From: 40CM-2-70-7 sp035505915
GTDB lineage: Bacteria > Gemmatimonadota > Gemmatimonadetes > Gemmatimonadales > GWC2-71-9
Reading direction: 5' to 3'
Assembly: GCA_035505915.1 (NCBI GenBank)
Contig: DATJQI010000011.1
Span: 62,001-126,000 of the forward strand
DNA length: 64,000 nucleotides
The position numbers were made by a program, and so were the translations under genes. Shown in pieces: positions 35,319-43,391 of the stretch; positions within the stretch are counted from its first letter, which is position 1, and each line of letters opens with the position of its first letter. The notes under the pieces were generated by a model, which saw nothing but the letters and a program-made list of their open reading frames with translations, searched no databases and was not told where the DNA came from.

Positions 35319-36496
35319 CGGCCGGCGCTCCCGGCGGTCTTGCGCTCGAACTCGCGCAGGTAGGCGACGATCCCGTCCGCCATGGCGACCGCCAGCTTTT
35401 GCTGTCCCGCGCCGGTGCCGATGAACTCCGCGTCCCCCCGGTTGGTCGCGAACCCCGTCTCCACCAGAATCGCCGGGCGGCGGGCGTAATTCAGGACCCA
35501 GAACCGGGCCTGCTGCACGCCGCGATCCCCCCCGGGCGACACCCTCCCCAACCGCTGCTGGACCAGCTCCGCGAGTCGGGCAGATTCCCGGAGGATCTCG
35601 TTCTGCATCAGATCCTTCCAGATGAAGCCGACACCGGTGTCCGCCACGTTCCGGTCGTAGCGGATGGCGTCGTTCTCCATCTTGGCCACCCGCGCCGCGT
35701 CCTCCGTCTTGGCGTCCGACAGGAAGTAGGTCTCGACCCCGTGTGCCCGGGACGCGTTGCGCCCGCCCGGCATGGAGTTGACGTGGATGCTGACGAAGAG
35801 ATCGCAGGCGTCCGAGCAGGTGTACGGCCGGTCGTAGAGGCTGATGAGGGTGTCGCTCGTGCGGGTCATGGCCACTTCGATCCCCCGCCGGACCAGCTCC
35901 GCGCGCAGGAGGCGGGCGATCGAGAGGGTCACATCCTTTTCGGTGACTCCCCGCCGGAAGTAGACCCCGGGATTGCCCGGATCGGCCCCGCCGTGCCCGG
36001 CATCCACCGCCACCACATGGTGATACCGCAGGCCGGTCATCGGATCCGGGGCGGGCTGGGCGCGTGGCGGCCCGGGGGGGGAGGTCACCACCACCGGAGG
36101 AGCGTCCGGCAAGGGCATCACCGTCTCGACCAGCCGCCCTTCCGCCGCGTCCCAGCGGTACTTCGGCCCCAGGGCTTGCGGCACGCACACGGAGAGGAAG
36201 GGGATGGGCAGGAAGAGCGTGTCCCGCGCCAGGTAGGGCTCGGCGGCCAGGTTGCAGAGGGCACCAGCGACCCGCGCGAACGGGACGCCCACCTGCAGGA
36301 CGAACGCCGTGCCGTCCAGCGTCACGGTCGTCCGACCGTCGACGACGGTGCTGGTGAGTCCGAGGGGACCCGCGAGCAGGGGCGCGGCGAAGGCCGCGAT
36401 CCCCCGCTCCATCGTCACCGGCACCACCGTCCGCCCCCGCGGCGTCGCGATCACGATCTGGGTGGGGATCAGCGCGACCAGGAGGGCCGGCGTCAC
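35315..36496 (-). CDS. N-acetylmuramoyl-L-alanine amidase (Amidase_3, AmiC type)
   Basis: Cleaves stem peptides from peptidoglycan, usually at cell separation. 393 residues starting at GTG 36496: a short signal sequence, a beta-rich domain with a copper-amine-oxidase-like repeat (about 20-130), a Pro-rich linker, and a zinc amidase domain with VAVDAGHGGADPG (about 167-179), the Glu in RGVTEKDVTL, FVSIHVNSM and the catalytic Glu in ILVETGFATN. All zinc ligands and the general base are present. It is GTGA-coupled to smpB upstream. Confidence 0.9.
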   Translation of the reverse strand: MTPALLVALIPTQIVIATPRGRTVVPVTMERGIAAFAAPLLAGPLGLTSTVVDGRTTVTLDGTAFVLQVGVPFARVAGALCNLAAEPYLARDTLFLPIPFLSVCVPQALGPKYRWDAAEGRLVETVMPLPDAPPVVVTSPPGPPRAQPAPDPMTGLRYHHVVAVDAGHGGADPGNPGVYFRRGVTEKDVTLSIARLLRAELVRRGIEVAMTRTSDTLISLYDRPYTCSDACDLFVSIHVNSMPGGRNASRAHGVETYFLSDAKTEDAARVAKMENDAIRYDRNVADTGVGFIWKDLMQNEILRESARLAELVQQRLGRVSPGGDRGVQQARFWVLNYARRPAILVETGFATNRGDAEFIGTGAGQQKLAVAMADGIVAYLREFERKTAGSAGR

Positions 36497-36948
36497 GTGC
36501 GCCGTCCCCGGGCGACGCGCGCCATTTCCCGCTCCGCGTCCCGCCGCTTCAGGTCTTCGCGCTTGTCGTGGGCTTTCTTGGCGCGGGCGAGCGCGATCGC
36601 GACCTTGACGATTCCGTCCTTGAAGTAGAGCTCGAGCGGAACGAGGGTGAGCCCCTTTTGGGTGGTGCCCCCGATGAGCTTCTCGATTTCGCGCTTGTGG
36701 AGCAGGAGTTTGCGGGACCGGACCGACGGCGGGTTGTTGTACGATCCGGCGGCGTACGGCGAGATGCTGAGACCTTCCAGCCAGACTTCCCCGCCCTTCA
36801 CGTGGGCGTAGCCTTCACCCAGCGAGGCCTTTCCGTCCCGGAGTGACTTCACTTCGGTCCCGGTGAGAACGAGGCCGGCCTCCCAGGTCTCGAGGAGGTG
36901 GAAGTCGTGTCGCGCCCTCGGATTGCGGGCGATGGCAACTTTGTCCAA
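36493..36948 (-). CDS. smpB: SsrA-binding protein SmpB
   Basis: Delivers tmRNA to stalled ribosomes. 151 residues with RHDFHLLETWEAGLVLTGTE, GYAHVKGGEVWLEG and the basic tail GRRT. The start codon is TTG at 36948; no ATG occurs early. No Shine-Dalgarno sequence precedes it, and a good promoter lies so close that the leader would be only a few bases long. No ssrA gene was recognised in the window. Confidence 0.94.
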   Translation of the reverse strand: MDKVAIARNPRARHDFHLLETWEAGLVLTGTEVKSLRDGKASLGEGYAHVKGGEVWLEGLSISPYAAGSYNNPPSVRSRKLLLHKREIEKLIGGTTQKGLTLVPLELYFKDGIVKVAIALARAKKAHDKREDLKRRDAEREMARVARGRRT

Positions 36949-36960
36949 GGCGGTCGGCGC

Positions 36961-36989
36961 AAGATAGGTACGCGGTGAATGAGGGTCAA
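36961..36989 (-). promoter_or_regulatory. Sigma-70 promoter of smpB, near-leaderless
   Basis: TTGACC (36989-36984), 17-base spacer, TATCTT (36966-36961) on the minus strand. The predicted transcript start near 36954 is only about six bases before the TTG of smpB. It stands back to back with the tRNA-Leu promoter, the two -35 boxes separated by eight bases. Confidence 0.7.
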
Positions 36990-36997
36990 GCCGAACG

Positions 36998-37027
36998 TTG
37001 ACTTGAGGTTATACCACCGTCTAGATT
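36998..37027 (+). promoter_or_regulatory. Sigma-70 promoter of tRNA-Leu
   Basis: TTGACT (36998-37003), 18-base spacer, TAGATT (37022-37027) on the plus strand, ending 17 bases before the mature tRNA 5' end. The surrounding block is the most AT-rich in the neighbourhood. Confidence 0.65.
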
Positions 37028-37044
37028 TGCCGTTCCCGAAACAC

Positions 37045-37129
<85 letters not shown>

Positions 37130-37136
37130 GAACTAC

Positions 37137-37158
37137 AGGGGTCAGGGGTCAGGGGTCA
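37137..37158. repeat. Three tandem GGGGTCA units
   Basis: AGGGGTC is repeated three times without interruption between the tRNA and moeB, the last unit supplying the moeB stop codon (TCA, complement TGA). The 7-bp period keeps no reading frame, so copy-number change would shift the stop. Confidence 0.75.
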
Positions 37159-38313
37159 GTACCGTGGCACCCCCGCATCTATCTCCCGGCTCCAGGCATC
37201 GATCCCTCCCGCCACGCTCCGCACATTCACGAATCCCGCCGCCACCAGAATCTCCCGCGCCCGCAGGGACCGCTGGCCGTGATGGCACAGCGTGACCAGG
37301 GGCGCGTGCGGGTCGAGCTCGCGCAGGCGCGCGGGCAGCTGGCGCAGCGGGATGTGGACCGCATCGGGGAGCGCGGCCATCGCGATCTCGTACGGCTCCC
37401 GGACGTCCACGACGACCAGCGTGCGGCCCTGCGCGCGCTCCGCCGCCAGCTCACCCACCGAGATCTCGGCCTGGGTGGAGGCGGCGGGGACGCCGCAGAA
37501 CGCCTCATAGTCGATCAAGGTCGTCACCGTGGGGTGGGCGCCGCAGACCGGGCACTCGGGATCCTTCGCGAGCGCCAGCTCGCGGAACTCGAGCTTCAGC
37601 GCGTCGAACAGGAGCAGCCGCCCGATCAGGGGCTCCCCCACGCCCAGGATCAACTTGATCGCCTCCGTGGCCTGCAACGTCCCGATCACCCCCGGCAGCA
37701 CGCCCAGCACTCCCGCCTCGGCGCAGGAGGGGACCAGATCCGGCGGCGGGGGCTCCGCGAACAGGCAGCGGTAGCACGGCCCCCGGCGCGCGTCGAACAC
37801 CGAGGCCTGGCCGTCGAACCGGAAGATCGCGCCGTAGACGTTCGGCTTGCCGAGGAGGACGCAGGCGTCGTTGACGAGATAACGGGTCGGGAAGTTGTCG
37901 CTGCCGTCCACCACGACGTCGAAGCGGCGCAGAACGTCCAGCGCGTTGCCGCTGGTGAGCCGTTCCGGGAACCGCTCCACCCGCACGTGGGGGTTCAGAT
38001 CCCGGATCCGGTCGGCGGCGGAATCGACCTTGGCGCGCCCGACGGCGGCGGACCCGTGCACCACCTGCCGCTGGAGATTCGAGGCGTCGACCTGGTCCGC
38101 GTCCACGAGGCCCAGGGTGCCGACGCCGGCCGCGGCGAGGTACAGCGCCGCCGGGGAGCCCAGACCGCCCACGCCGACGAGCAGCACCCGGGCGGATTTC
38201 AGCCGCTCCTGTCCTTCCGCCCCGACCTGCGGGAGGATCAGGTGCCGGGAATAGCGCAGCGCTTCTTCGTGTGAGAGGGACAGCCTGTGAGCCTCAGCCG
38301 GCGGCCGGGACAC
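37156..38313 (-). CDS. moeZ: MoeB/ThiF-type adenylyltransferase fused to a rhodanese domain
   Basis: Adenylates and sulphurates the C-terminal Gly of a ubiquitin-like sulphur carrier (MoaD/ThiS type). 385 residues: E1-like domain 1-250 with VLLVGVGGLGSPAALYLAAAG and the zinc pairs CYRC and CPVC; the rhodanese domain (about 285-385) has the active-site Cys in CHHGQRS. This is the MoeZ layout, able to supply its own persulphide. The start overlaps the Rrf2 regulator end by 20 bases, linking it to iron-sulphur or sulphur control. Confidence 0.93.
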   Translation of the reverse strand: MSRPPAEAHRLSLSHEEALRYSRHLILPQVGAEGQERLKSARVLLVGVGGLGSPAALYLAAAGVGTLGLVDADQVDASNLQRQVVHGSAAVGRAKVDSAADRIRDLNPHVRVERFPERLTSGNALDVLRRFDVVVDGSDNFPTRYLVNDACVLLGKPNVYGAIFRFDGQASVFDARRGPCYRCLFAEPPPPDLVPSCAEAGVLGVLPGVIGTLQATEAIKLILGVGEPLIGRLLLFDALKLEFRELALAKDPECPVCGAHPTVTTLIDYEAFCGVPAASTQAEISVGELAAERAQGRTLVVVDVREPYEIAMAALPDAVHIPLRQLPARLRELDPHAPLVTLCHHGQRSLRAREILVAAGFVNVRSVAGGIDAWSREIDAGVPRY

Positions 38314-38746
38314 CCGTGATCTGATAGAGGCTGGACTCGTCGTGGGTGAGATCGGCGAGGGTGACCCCGGACAGGAACTCGTTGATCCGCTGCTCCAGCA
38401 TCCGCCAGACCGGCCGGATGCTGCAGGCCGCGTCGGGGCTGCAGCGGTGGGCGTCCACCTGGTGGTGATCGCAGTTCACCTCGAAGGTGACGTGCTCCGA
38501 GGCTTCCATCACGTCCTTCACCGAGATGTCGTGGGCGTCCCGGGCGAGGAGGTACCCGCCTTTGGCGCCCCGGACCGATTCGACCAGCCCGGCGCGCCGG
38601 AGGCGGAGGAGAATCTGCTCCACGTAGTCGTGCGGCAGCCGCTCGGCTTCGGCCAGCTCCCGGGCGGCGATCGGCCCGTCACCCACCCGCCGCGCCAGGT
38701 TCAGCGACACGATCAGCCCGTATTCCGCCCACGTCGTCACCCGCAT
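38294..38746 (-). CDS. Rrf2-family transcriptional regulator with Fe-S-type cysteines
   Basis: A 150-residue winged-helix regulator. The N-terminal helix-turn-helix has LAEAERLPHDYVEQILLRLR and RGAKGGYLLAR. Three cysteines at 92, 102 and 108 in the dimer-proximal loop resemble the three cluster ligands of IscR, so iron-sulphur sensing is likely; spacing 10 and 6 differs from IscR's 6 and 6. A CATATT -10-like box ends six bases before its ATG. It probably controls itself and the overlapping MoeB-rhodanese gene. Confidence 0.88.
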   Translation of the reverse strand: MRVTTWAEYGLIVSLNLARRVGDGPIAARELAEAERLPHDYVEQILLRLRRAGLVESVRGAKGGYLLARDAHDISVKDVMEASEHVTFEVNCDHHQVDAHRCSPDAACSIRPVWRMLEQRINEFLSGVTLADLTHDESSLYQITGVPAAG

Positions 38747-38752
38747 GGCGGG

Positions 38753-38758
38753 AATATG
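38753..38758 (-). promoter_or_regulatory. Putative -10 box immediately upstream of the Rrf2 gene
   Basis: CATATT on the minus strand (38758-38753) lies six bases before the ATG at 38746 inside the 43-base gap behind the preceding gene. If used, the mRNA would be leaderless. No clear -35 is seen. Confidence 0.35.
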
Positions 38759-38789
38759 GACGGGCGCATGGACGATATCAACGGCACGC

Positions 38790-39812
38790 TCAGTGCCGGA
38801 CGGCGGGCCCCACGCTCACGCCCACCTGCACGGCGAACACGTTGCCGCCGGATCCCGGCTGGAACCAGAGCAGCCGGGAACTGAGGTTGTAGAGCACGCC
38901 GTTCTTCTCGACGTCCACGCCGACACCGCCCTGGGCGCCCTGGGCGACGCCCCGGTCGGGCCCTTGGGAGAAGAAGCCGGCGAGTACGGGGCCGAGCTCG
39001 GCGTAGCAGCGCCCCCAGGAGGGCCGGAGCGACGCTTCGTATCCGGGCTCGAACAGCACCGCGTCTTCGTCGCACCCGGTCCCGGAGCAGGCGGCGGACG
39101 CCTGGAAGGGCGCCCAGTCGATTTCGAGTCCGAGGACGCTCGACGCCTTCTTCGTGTCGCGGCGGAACCGCAGGCCAAGCAGCGGCCCCCGTCCCTGAAG
39201 CGGACCGGAGATCGGGATCAGGAAGGCGACCGCCGGACCCAGCGTACCGTTCGTCAGCTGGGTGACGCGGGGCGGCCCGAGGAGCACCGAGACGTTGGCA
39301 CGGAGCTCGAGCGACTGGATGGCGCTGTTGGGCACCTGGAAGAACCGGCCCTCCAGCTGGCCGCTCGCGTCCTTCCCCGCCGTGACGCGGAGTCCGAAGC
39401 CGAACCCGAACCCGATCTGGGTCGTGGTTGCGGGCGCGCTGCAGCTCAGTCCGAGGAGTCCCTTGTCGGTGTCCAGGACTCGGGCGACCCCGACCTCCGT
39501 GGACGCGAACGGCGCGAGGCCCGACGCGCCGACCGGGAAGTAGTCGTCGTCCAGCCCGAAGAACGTGAGGGACCGCGGGCACGCCGACGTCGCCAGATCG
39601 TTGTAGCGGATGACGCTCACGCCGGTTTCGTCGTCGTCCGCGGTCAGCACGGCAAGGCTGCCGCCGAACGCGGAAAAATGATGGCTCGTGCCCGACTGGT
39701 CATCCAGGGAGAGGGAGGAATAGAGCGGACCGAGGCGGACGGGGCGCTGCGCGGCGAGAGGACCGGCGAGCGCGGCGGCCCCGATCATCCAGGGCAGCAG
39801 TCGTTTGGTCAT
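38790..39812 (-). CDS. Secreted or outer-membrane beta-rich protein of unknown function
   Basis: A 340-residue protein with a clear signal peptide (MTKRLLPWMIGAAALAGPLAAQ). The mature part alternates hydrophobic and polar residues, is Gly-rich (IGFGFGFGLRVTAG) and ends with an aromatic-containing strand-like segment (VFAVQVGVSVGPAVRH), compatible with a small barrel but not proof of one. Seven cysteines are scattered through it. I do not recognise the family. Two hairpins precede the gene in the gap upstream. Confidence 0.65.
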   Translation of the reverse strand: MTKRLLPWMIGAAALAGPLAAQRPVRLGPLYSSLSLDDQSGTSHHFSAFGGSLAVLTADDDETGVSVIRYNDLATSACPRSLTFFGLDDDYFPVGASGLAPFASTEVGVARVLDTDKGLLGLSCSAPATTTQIGFGFGFGLRVTAGKDASGQLEGRFFQVPNSAIQSLELRANVSVLLGPPRVTQLTNGTLGPAVAFLIPISGPLQGRGPLLGLRFRRDTKKASSVLGLEIDWAPFQASAACSGTGCDEDAVLFEPGYEASLRPSWGRCYAELGPVLAGFFSQGPDRGVAQGAQGGVGVDVEKNGVLYNLSSRLLWFQPGSGGNVFAVQVGVSVGPAVRH

Positions 39813-39837
39813 GCGGGGAACTTGGACCGGCGGGGCG

Positions 39838-39893
39838 ACGCCGGGCCGTGACCGTGGTCACCGGCCCGGCGTGCCGCGCGGCGTTCCGCCGCG
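39838..39893 (-). terminator. Two tandem hairpins after the small membrane protein gene
   Basis: Reading the minus strand, CGCGGCG/CGCCGCG (39893-39877, three-base loop) begins right at the stop codon, followed by a 16-bp stem (39872-39838) with a single bulge. Neither is followed by a T-run. They most likely separate the membrane-protein transcript from the downstream secreted-protein gene. Confidence 0.5.
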
Positions 39894-40310
39894 TTACTTG
39901 AGGAGAATGCCGACCACGAGCCCGACCAGATTCATCCGGATGAGCCAGGCCCAGAAGTTGGCCTGCAGGAGCGCGCGGGCCTTGGTGTACCAGACGCCCG
40001 AGCCCATCGTCATCAGCGCGATGGTCGGCAGCCACAGCACGGTGGCGAACTCCATCCCGGCCAGCGGGCCGCCGCCGTTCACCCAGAGGTCGGTGCGGAA
40101 CTGGGCGTAGAGGTAGGTGAAGATCAGACCGTAGGCGATGGCCAGGATCGCCGACTTCGCCATCGCCGGCCCCATGAACGCCTTCATCTCCTCCGGCGAC
40201 ATCTTCACCGCGAGCTCTTCCATCCCTTTGGTGAAGACCTTGCTCCACAATACCCAGTCGGCCAGCCACGCGACCACACCGCCGATCAACCCCGCGACGA
40301 TCCAGCTCAT
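39894..40310 (-). CDS. Small integral membrane protein (DUF1761-like)
   Basis: A 138-residue protein with four predicted membrane segments (about 2-22, 50-70, 85-105, 118-137), and a hydrophilic loop KGMEELAVKMSPEEMKAF after the first. The pattern resembles DUF1761 proteins, but I am not certain. ATG 40310 is preceded by GAGGAG at a good spacing. It begins ten bases after aspA. Confidence 0.65.
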   Translation of the reverse strand: MSWIVAGLIGGVVAWLADWVLWSKVFTKGMEELAVKMSPEEMKAFMGPAMAKSAILAIAYGLIFTYLYAQFRTDLWVNGGGPLAGMEFATVLWLPTIALMTMGSGVWYTKARALLQANFWAWLIRMNLVGLVVGILLK

Positions 40311-40320
40311 CGGCCGCTCC

Positions 40321-41736
40321 TCATGGTGAAGGCTTCCCGCGCTCTCCCGGCACCCCGGGCTCCGTCATCGCCCGGAGGTCGAGCACGGCGTCCAGCTCCG
40401 CACCTTTGAGAATGCCCTTCTCCGTCACGAGCTGCCGGACGGTCTCGTTCTTCGCGAGGGCTTCCTTGGCCAGCTTGGCCGACTCGGCGTATCCGATCTT
40501 GGGCGCCAGCGCGGTCACGAGCGCCGGGCTCCGGTCCAGCCAGTGGGCGCACATCGCTTCGTCGGCCTGGATGCCGGACACGCAGCGCTCGGCGAAAACC
40601 GACGAGGCGCTGGTGAGCAGGTGCATCGTGAACAGCAGATTGTGGGCGATCACCGGCATCATGACGTTGAGCTCGAGCTGTCCCGCCTCGGCGGCCGCGG
40701 CGACGGCCGCGTCGTTCCCGACGGCCTGGAACGAGACCATGTTCACCATTTCGGCGATGGACGGATTCACTTTGCCCGGCATGATGCTGGACCCGGGCTG
40801 CACCGCCGGGAGGCTGATTTCGGCCAGTCCGGTCCGCGGACCGGACACGAGGAGCCGGATGTCGTTGGCGATCTTCCCGAGCTCCACGGCATAGGTGCGC
40901 AGGGCGCCCGACAACGCCGCCGCGTCCCCCATCGACTGCATCAGCTGGAAGCGGTCGGCGCCCGCGCGGAGCTCGAGCCCGGTCACGGTCTTGAGGTAGC
41001 GCACCATCAGCTCGGGATACCGGGGCTCGACGTTCAGGCCCGTCCCCACCGCCGACCCCCCGATGCCGAGCTCCCGCAGATCGTCCGCCGCCTGGGCGAT
41101 GCGCCGGCGATTGCGCTCGATGGTGTGCCCGTACGCGGTGAACTCCTGCCCCAGGCGCACCGGCGTCGCGTCCTGGAGGTGCGTCCGCCCCGACTTGAGA
41201 ATCCCGTCGAACGCCCGGCCGCGGTCGAGAAAGGCGCGGGCGAGACGGTCGAGCGCCGCCAGGAGATCGGGCAGGCGCGCCAGCGCGCCGAGGCGGATCG
41301 CCGTGGGGATCACGTCGTTCGTGGACTGCGCCATGTTGACGTGGTCGTTCGGGTGGACCGGGCGATACTCGCCGCGCGGCGCGCCCAGGAGCTCGTTGGC
41401 CCGGTTCGCCAGCACTTCGTTCACGTTCATGTTGTGCGACGTGCCGGCGCCGGCCTGGTAGGGATCCACGACGAACTGGTCGCGGTGCCGTCCTTCGAGC
41501 ACTTCGTCGGCGGCCTGGGCGATGGCGTCCGCGAGGCGGGGCTCGAGGCGGCCGGTCTCCCGGTGCGTCAGCGCGGCGGCCTTCTTGATCCAGACGACGG
41601 CGTCGACGAACGCCGGAAGCGGCGACAGACCGGAAATGGGGAAGTTGATGCGGGCCCGCTCGGTCTGGACCCCGTACAGGGCCGCGGCCGGGACCTTCAG
41701 CTCCCCCAGGGGATCCTTCTCGAGTCTCGTGTCCAT
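40321..41736 (-). CDS. aspA: Aspartate ammonia-lyase
   Basis: Reversibly deaminates aspartate to fumarate. 471 residues from ATG 41736; a TTG three codons earlier is less likely. Signatures: TSHNMNVNEVLANRA, the substrate-site NDVIPTAIRL, SGRTHLQDATPV and the family motif GSSIMPGKVNP on the catalytic loop. Fumarase class II shares most of these; the VQTERARINFPISG start and QAGAGTSHNMN favour aspartase. A TATATT box ends seven bases before the ATG. Confidence 0.88.
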   Translation of the reverse strand: MDTRLEKDPLGELKVPAAALYGVQTERARINFPISGLSPLPAFVDAVVWIKKAAALTHRETGRLEPRLADAIAQAADEVLEGRHRDQFVVDPYQAGAGTSHNMNVNEVLANRANELLGAPRGEYRPVHPNDHVNMAQSTNDVIPTAIRLGALARLPDLLAALDRLARAFLDRGRAFDGILKSGRTHLQDATPVRLGQEFTAYGHTIERNRRRIAQAADDLRELGIGGSAVGTGLNVEPRYPELMVRYLKTVTGLELRAGADRFQLMQSMGDAAALSGALRTYAVELGKIANDIRLLVSGPRTGLAEISLPAVQPGSSIMPGKVNPSIAEMVNMVSFQAVGNDAAVAAAAEAGQLELNVMMPVIAHNLLFTMHLLTSASSVFAERCVSGIQADEAMCAHWLDRSPALVTALAPKIGYAESAKLAKEALAKNETVRQLVTEKGILKGAELDAVLDLRAMTEPGVPGERGKPSP

Positions 41737-41743
41737 GGGTGCC

Positions 41744-41749
41744 AATATA
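41744..41749 (-). promoter_or_regulatory. Putative leaderless -10 box of aspA
   Basis: TATATT on the minus strand (41749-41744) sits seven bases before the ATG of aspA, in the 16-base gap after the flippase-like gene. A -35 would lie in the upstream coding sequence and is not recognisable. Confidence 0.4.
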
Positions 41750-41752
41750 GGC

Positions 41753-42628
41753 CTAGGACGCCTTGGAGCGCCGTCCGTAGCCGATGCTGAAGAGCTCCTT
41801 GGCGGCCTTGAGGCCGAGCGAATGGATGAGGGTGTAGACGCCGAGCACCGACAGGACGATGAAGGAGTAGACCCGCCAGAAGAGCAGCATCTTGACCTGC
41901 TCGTCCCCGAAGTCTCCGGCGAATCCCCGCAGGAACGCCGCTTCGATGCCCCCGCCCCCCGACGGGAGCGGGACGATCAGGGGCGCGGCGAGCAGCGCGA
42001 GCGCGCCGAAGAACATTTCGTCGAAATCGGGAGCATCGGACATGCCGTAGGCCAGCGCCGGCAGGATGGCCGCGCGCGCCGCCAGGCTCACGGCCGTCAG
42101 CCCCGCGTTGGCCGCCATCACCCACCACGGCGCGCGCCGCACGTGCGCCCAGGCCACCCGCCACTGCCGGCGCACCCGGTGCCGGATGGTGCCCGCCTTC
42201 ACGACCTTCTGGATCAGATAGATGGCGAGCAGCACCAGCAGGACCGCCAGCTCGATCGCGACCAGATCGGACGCGAGGTGATGCCGGAGCCACATCGCGG
42301 CCTGGGTCTCGAAATCCGGGACGTAATAAATGGCCAGGCCCGCCGCCATCAGCAGGAACACCGGCCACTCGGCGGCCACTTCGACGCCGAGGCCCACCAG
42401 CGCCGGCACCACGCGGAGCCCCGACTCGGTCATGCCGACGAACCGGGCCGGCTCACCCCCGAGGCGGTTGGGGGTCAGCGCCGACGCGCCTTCGCCGTAC
42501 AGGTTGAGCCGGACGGCGTGCCAGAGCGACAGGCGGCCGCCGGCGCACCACACCGACAGCTGAATCCGCCAGGCGCGCACCATCACGTCGAGCGCGAGCA
42601 GGAGGATGGCGAGCAGGTGGCCGATCAC
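41753..42628 (-). CDS. Flippase-like/lysylphosphatidylglycerol-synthase transmembrane family protein
   Basis: A 291-residue polytopic membrane protein with about seven hydrophobic segments. Motifs LNLYGEGASALTPNRLGGEPAR and PLPSGGGGIEAAFL are typical of the UPF0104/AglD-type family, which includes the membrane half of MprF and putative lipid or polyprenol-sugar flippases. No synthetase domain is attached. The start is GTG 42628; 9 bases separate it from the zinc-ribbon gene. Confidence 0.8.
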   Translation of the reverse strand: MIGHLLAILLLALDVMVRAWRIQLSVWCAGGRLSLWHAVRLNLYGEGASALTPNRLGGEPARFVGMTESGLRVVPALVGLGVEVAAEWPVFLLMAAGLAIYYVPDFETQAAMWLRHHLASDLVAIELAVLLVLLAIYLIQKVVKAGTIRHRVRRQWRVAWAHVRRAPWWVMAANAGLTAVSLAARAAILPALAYGMSDAPDFDEMFFGALALLAAPLIVPLPSGGGGIEAAFLRGFAGDFGDEQVKMLLFWRVYSFIVLSVLGVYTLIHSLGLKAAKELFSIGYGRRSKAS

Positions 42629-42637
42629 GCCGCCCCG

Positions 42638-42826
42638 TCAGTCAGAGCAGTCTCCGAGCGGGTAGGTGAATCCGCAATTCCAGCAGGGGTTCTTGCAGCC
42701 GCGGGCTTTGGGCCGGACTTCCATCCCGCAGCGGAGGCAGACGGGCCGCGGCCTAGGCGGAGCGGCGGGCGCCGGCGAGGAAGGGGTTGGTGCGGCGCTC
42801 GGCGCCGATGGTAGTCGCAGGTCCAT
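42638..42826 (-). CDS. Small zinc-ribbon-like protein with GCKNPCWNCG core
   Basis: A 62-residue protein whose N-terminal half (Pro/Ala-rich) overlaps the MBL gene in another frame. The C-terminal half has six cysteines (30, 33, 44, 48, 51, 60) in CLRCG, GCKNPCWNCGF and PLGDCSD, an arrangement I recall from small conserved proteins of related phyla; it should bind zinc or another metal. ATG 42826 is the nearest canonical start upstream of the first CxxC; the real start could be a non-ATG codon after the MBL stop. Confidence 0.6.
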   Translation of the reverse strand: MDLRLPSAPSAAPTPSSPAPAAPPRPRPVCLRCGMEVRPKARGCKNPCWNCGFTYPLGDCSD

Positions 42827-43391
42827 GCCCGGGGTACACGATGGTCGAATCCGGGAGGACAAGCAACTCCCGCGCGATGCTGTCGAGCAGCGTGTCCGAA
42901 TCGCCCCCCGGGAGGTCGGTGCGGCCGATGGACCCCTGAAAGAGCACGTCCCCCCCGAACACGAGGCCCGGCCCCACGAAGACCACGTGCCCGGGTGAGT
43001 GGCCCGGCGCGTGCCGGACCTCGAACTCCAGGCTCCCCACCCGCAGGCGGTCACCGGCCGCCAGCGTCCGGTCCGGAGGCGGCAGGGGCGCGGCTTCGAG
43101 GCCGAACCAGGCCGCCTGCTCCGGCACCGCGTCGTAGAGGGGACGGTCGTCGGGATGCAGGAACACCGGGGCCTTGGTGCCGGCCGCCAGGCGCGGGACG
43201 CCGAGGACGTGATCGATGTGGGCGTGCGTGAGCCAGATCCCCACGGGCGCGGCGCCCGAGGCGGCGAGCTTGTGCAGAATCAGGCCCGCCTGCTCACCCG
43301 GGTCGATGACCGCGCAGGCTCGCGCCTCCTCGTCGACGACGAGGTAGCAGTTCTCCACGAACTGGCCGCCCGGAATGGGGATCACCTTCAC
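42753..43391 (-). CDS. Metallo-beta-lactamase-fold hydrolase (glyoxalase II-like)
   Basis: A 212-residue metal-dependent hydrolase starting at GTG 43391 (GTGA with trxB). The metal motif THAHIDHVLG (about residues 55-64) and later GHSPGHVVF, GGDVLF and YPGHGP histidines are all present. Short length and sequence resemble YcbL-type glyoxalase II. Substrate uncertain; thioester hydrolysis next to trxB is plausible. Confidence 0.88.
   Translation of the reverse strand: MKVIPIPGGQFVENCYLVVDEEARACAVIDPGEQAGLILHKLAASGAAPVGIWLTHAHIDHVLGVPRLAAGTKAPVFLHPDDRPLYDAVPEQAAWFGLEAAPLPPPDRTLAAGDRLRVGSLEFEVRHAPGHSPGHVVFVGPGLVFGGDVLFQGSIGRTDLPGGDSDTLLDSIARELLVLPDSTIVYPGHGPATTIGAERRTNPFLAGARRSA

Noticed and set aside
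37137..37158. GGGGTCA repeats as a CRISPR or attachment site
   Set aside because: Units are 7 bp with no spacers, and the adjacent tRNA 3' end is not duplicated nor followed by an integrase.
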